Source: Paenalcaligenes niemegkensis (GTDB taxonomy: Bacteria; Pseudomonadota; Gammaproteobacteria; Burkholderiales; Burkholderiaceae_B). Taken from it: 64,000 nt of DNA. Positions 61,491-64,000 of this stretch are shown piece after piece. The position numbers were made by a program, and so were the translations under genes. The notes under the pieces were generated by a model that was not told the DNA's origin, searched no databases, and saw only the letters and a list, made by a program, of their open reading frames with translations. The stretch spans positions 1-64,000 of the forward strand of contig NZ_JAKGCT010000002.1 of NCBI RefSeq assembly GCF_022230885.1. Direction: 5' to 3'. Position 1 is the stretch's first letter; every line of letters starts with the position of its first letter.

Positions 61491-62245
61491 AACTGTTCCT
61501 TCAGGTTGAGGTTGGCAGGTTGTAACCCTGCCGGCAGGTCTGCGAGCTCGATCAGGGTAGTCTCAGGCTCAGGCATGGCCTGAAGCGCTTCTAACTCGAT
61601 CGCCGCGTCTAAATGGAAAGGTCCCACCCGTGTACGACGTAATGCAGTTAAATGCCCATAGCAGCCTAGCAGGCGACCAATATCCTGTGCAAGCGTGCGT
61701 ATGTAGGTTCCTTTACTGCACAAAACCGAAATACGAGCTTGCTGATCGGTACACTCTAAAAGCGTAATTTCATGGATGGTTACCGTACGAGGCGGCCGTT
61801 CAAGTTCAATACCCTGACGCGCGTACTCATAAAGTGGTTTACCATCTCGTTTCAAGGCTGAAAACATCGGAGGAATCTGTTGGATTTCTCCGCGGAATTC
61901 ATTAAGTACAGCTTCTACCCGCTGAGCGTCAATGCCTTCAGGGGGCAGTTCTGCGGTTGCTACAACTGTGCCCGTCAGGTCGCCCGAGTCGGTTTCAGAA
62001 CCAAACTGTATTAAAGCCTCGTAGCCTTTATCCGAGTCAAGTAACTGACCAGAAAGTTTGGTTCCCCGACCAAAACAACAAACCAGCAAGCCTGTTGCAA
62101 AGGGGTCTAAAGTACCGGTGTGACCAGCCTTGCGTGCATCCATCGCGCGACGTGCACGTTGCAAGGCATGATTACTGGACAGGCCTTCGGGTTTGTCCAG
62201 CAACAGGACACCATCTAGCAACCGTCCGCGTCGTCGGCTTGCCAT
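61487..62245 (-). CDS. truB: tRNA pseudouridine(55) synthase TruB
   Basis: Makes pseudouridine 55 in the tRNA T loop. The 252-residue protein carries GVLLLDKPEGLSSN, the catalytic aspartate in KAGHTGTLDPFATGLL, and the CSKGTYIRTLAQDIG motif. ATG at 62245 gives MASRRRGRLLDG, close to relatives; the longer upstream start lacks support. It lies 34 bases after rbfA and overlaps typA, in the infB-rbfA-truB-typA cluster. Confidence 0.95.
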   Translation of the reverse strand: MASRRRGRLLDGVLLLDKPEGLSSNHALQRARRAMDARKAGHTGTLDPFATGLLVCCFGRGTKLSGQLLDSDKGYEALIQFGSETDSGDLTGTVVATAELPPEGIDAQRVEAVLNEFRGEIQQIPPMFSALKRDGKPLYEYARQGIELERPPRTVTIHEITLLECTDQQARISVLCSKGTYIRTLAQDIGRLLGCYGHLTALRRTRVGPFHLDAAIELEALQAMPEPETTLIELADLPAGLQPANLNLKEQL

Positions 62246-62279
62246 CGTATAAATTTCCGTAAGATAACGACAGCCCGAC

Positions 62280-62687
62280 TTAGGGCTTGTCGTCGGGGTC
62301 GTCTGGAACCGGATCGGCACCATAGGTAGTAGGACGGTTTGCCTCTTCGATTAGTTTACTCATGGCTATACCACGAATTACATGATCATCGTAGAAGAAA
62401 CGTAAAGTAGGGACTGTATGGATGTGAAACATCTTGTAGAGCTGAGAGTGAAACCATCCTGCCTTGGCATTAAGCACCTCGGCAGCAACCTCTGGCTCGG
62501 CGCCCAATACCGTAAAGTGTACTTTTGCGTGGGCGTAATCAGCCGACAACTCGACCGCAGTGAGAGTGATTAACCCAGCACGAGACATATCTATCTCGCG
62601 CTGAATCAAAATGGCCAGATCTTTTTGGATTTGATCAGCCAAGCGGACGTTACGCCCGCTTCCTAGTTTCGCTTTATGTCTTGCCAT
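62280..62687 (-). CDS. rbfA: Ribosome-binding factor A
   Basis: Binds the 30S subunit and matures the 16S 5' end, notably in the cold. The 135-residue protein has a KH-like fold with [28 protein letters not shown] and [11 protein letters not shown] segments. It is three bases downstream of infB, so cotranscribed, and precedes truB. Confidence 0.95.
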   Translation of the reverse strand: MARHKAKLGSGRNVRLADQIQKDLAILIQREIDMSRAGLITLTAVELSADYAHAKVHFTVLGAEPEVAAEVLNAKAGWFHSQLYKMFHIHTVPTLRFFYDDHVIRGIAMSKLIEEANRPTTYGADPVPDDPDDKP

Positions 62688-62690
62688 AAA

Positions 62691-64000
62691 TTACAGTGTT
62701 CTAGCGATTTCCTTGATTTCGAAGATTTCAAGCTGGTCGCCCACTTCGAGATCGTTGTTGCCGCGCAGAGTAATACCGCAGTCGAAACCTTGGCGAACTT
62801 CCCGCACGTCATCTTTGAAGCGACGCAAAGACTCTAGATAACCCGTCCAGTGAACAACGTTGTTGCGCAACAGACGAACCTGCGAATCACGCTTGACCAA
62901 ACCTTCGGTAACCATACAACCGGCCACGCTACCAATGCGAGAAATATGATAGACCTCGCGAATCTCAACCATTCCTATTACTTCTTCACGCTGCTCAGGT
63001 GTCAGCATACCCGATAGTGCGGCTTTAACATCATCGACGGCATCGTAAATAATGTTGTAGTAACGGATATCGACATCGTTTAGCTCGGCATGTTTACGGG
63101 CCGTTTGCTCTGCACGTACATTAAAGCCGATAACAACGGCGTTAGAGGCAATCGCCAGGTTAACGTCGCTTTCAGAGATACCACCGACTGCGGCATGAAC
63201 GACTTCGACCTTGACCTCGTCCGTAGCCAGTTTCATCAACGAAGAAACCAATGCTTCCTGTGAACCCTGCACATCAGTTTTAATGATGAGCGATAGGGTT
63301 TGCACGCCATCACCGATATTCTCGAAGAGTGAGTCAAGCTTCGCAGCCTGCTGACGCGCTAGTTTCACATCACGGAATTTACCTTGGCGGAACAGCGCTA
63401 TTTCACGAGCCTTGCGTTCGTCAACCATAGCAACCAGCTCGTCACCTGCAGCCGGAACCTCGGTTAAGCCCTGGATTTCAACAGGTATGGAAGGCCCGGC
63501 AGAAGGCAGGGTTTTTCCGGACTCGTTTACCATGGCACGCACACGACCGAAGCTGGCGCCGACCAATACCGTATCGCCGCGATTCAGAGTACCGCTTTGC
63601 ACAAGAATTGTCGCCACCGGACCGCGACCACGATCGAGGCGAGCCTCGATGACAGTGCCTTTGGCCGGCGTGTTCACTGCTGCAGTCAGTTCAAGCATTT
63701 CTGCCTGCAGCAACACCTGCTCTAGAAGTTCGTCTATGCCCTGGCCCGTGCGCGCTGACACAGGTACGAAGGGTACGTCACCACCGAACTCTTCGGAGAT
63801 GACTTCTTCAACCAACAGCTCTTGCTTCACACGATCAGGATTAGCTTCAGGTTTATCGATTTTAGTAATGGCAACCACTAGCGGTACTTCAGCAGCTCGT
63901 GCGTGGTGAATAGCCTCGCGAGTTTGCGGCATAACACCATCGTCTGAGGCCACTACCAGGATAACCACGTCGGTAGCCTTGGTTCCACGAGCACGCATTG
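62691..64000 (-). CDS. infB: Translation initiation factor IF-2, C-terminal part (cut by window edge)
   Basis: The last 436 or so residues of IF-2, which delivers initiator tRNA to the 30S subunit. It contains part of the G domain ([21 protein letters not shown], the NKxD-type motif as TKID) and the following domains; the C2 domain binding fMet-tRNA is at the end. The N terminus and the G1 motif lie beyond 64000, so the methionine at 63998 is internal. Followed directly by rbfA. Confidence 0.96.
   Translation of the reverse strand, partial: MRARGTKATDVVILVVASDDGVMPQTREAIHHARAAEVPLVVAITKIDKPEANPDRVKQELLVEEVISEEFGGDVPFVPVSARTGQGIDELLEQVLLQAEMLELTAAVNTPAKGTVIEARLDRGRGPVATILVQSGTLNRGDTVLVGASFGRVRAMVNESGKTLPSAGPSIPVEIQGLTEVPAAGDELVAMVDERKAREIALFRQGKFRDVKLARQQAAKLDSLFENIGDGVQTLSLIIKTDVQGSQEALVSSLMKLATDEVKVEVVHAAVGGISESDVNLAIASNAVVIGFNVRAEQTARKHAELNDVDIRYYNIIYDAVDDVKAALSGMLTPEQREEVIGMVEIREVYHISRIGSVAGCMVTEGLVKRDSQVRLLRNNVVHWTGYLESLRRFKDDVREVRQGFDCGITLRGNNDLEVGDQLEIFEIKEIARTL

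Overview
The window is a chromosomal segment of a Gram-negative betaproteobacterium, most likely of the family Alcaligenaceae (relatives of Bordetella, Achromobacter, Advenella, Pusillimonas). The evidence is the rRNA sequence, the 16S-tRNAIle-tRNAAla-23S operon, the lipid A/LPS genes msbA and kdkA, the primosomal gene priB between rpsF and rpsR, and gene orders usual for that family (alaC-hom-thrC, alr-radA, infB-rbfA-truB). By eye the base composition is moderate, roughly 50-55% GC. The genus cannot be fixed from sequence reading alone.

Layout. 1-3338: most of an rRNA operon on the minus strand, cut off inside 23S by the window edge, with two candidate sigma70 promoters upstream (3646-3674 and 3968-3997). 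3.4-4.5 kb: long non-coding stretch. 4.5-6.5 kb: rng and a small lipoprotein gene, convergent on a shared terminator. 6.7-11.2 kb: envelope genes (msbA; a glycosyltransferase-9 and DUF218 pair; a glycosyltransferase-2). 11.3-18.6 kb: dnaE and hrpA. 18.7-22.5 kb: argA, yggX, phoU, rpiA and a Spx/ArsC-like gene. 22.5-31.3 kb: a long minus-strand run, alr - SDR - radA - tauE-like - kdkA - potF-potG-potH-potI. 31.4-34.5 kb: squalene operon hpnC-hpnD-hpnE. 34.5-35.9 kb: a complete IS3-family (IS150-group) element. 36-40 kb: alaC-hom-thrC. 40-43.8 kb: a Mth938-like protein, bcp, a PIN-PhoH ATPase and pdxA. 43.9-47 kb: rpsF-priB-rpsR-rplI and dnaB. 47-51.2 kb: folE2, dxs, ispA, xseB (folate and isoprenoid precursor supply). 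51.4-56 kb: sseA, a DMT permease, htpX, a Na/Pi cotransporter. 56-59.6 kb: polA head-to-head with a LOG-family gene. 59.7-64 kb: infB (partial)-rbfA-truB-typA translation cluster.

Most of the window is ordinary core genome. isp/dxs feed isoprenoids that hpnC-D-E can turn into squalene; msbA, kdkA and the glycosyltransferases serve the outer membrane; potFGHI imports polyamines; the rpsF and infB clusters serve translation.

The main pattern is that 14 genes, including dnaE, polA, dxs and ispA, are broken by 17 frameshifts, every one at a mononucleotide run. Sixteen are repaired by adding one base to the run; the ispA site needs two bases added or one removed. This is the signature of homopolymer undercalling in the sequencing, not of gene decay. 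These genes are annotated as single CDSs across the break. The most interesting biology is the IS element, which sits in the loop of the former hpnE/thrC bidirectional terminator and carries its own terminator-like hairpin directly in front of its transposase start. I found no CRISPR array, prophage, plasmid-type origin or obvious novel defence system.
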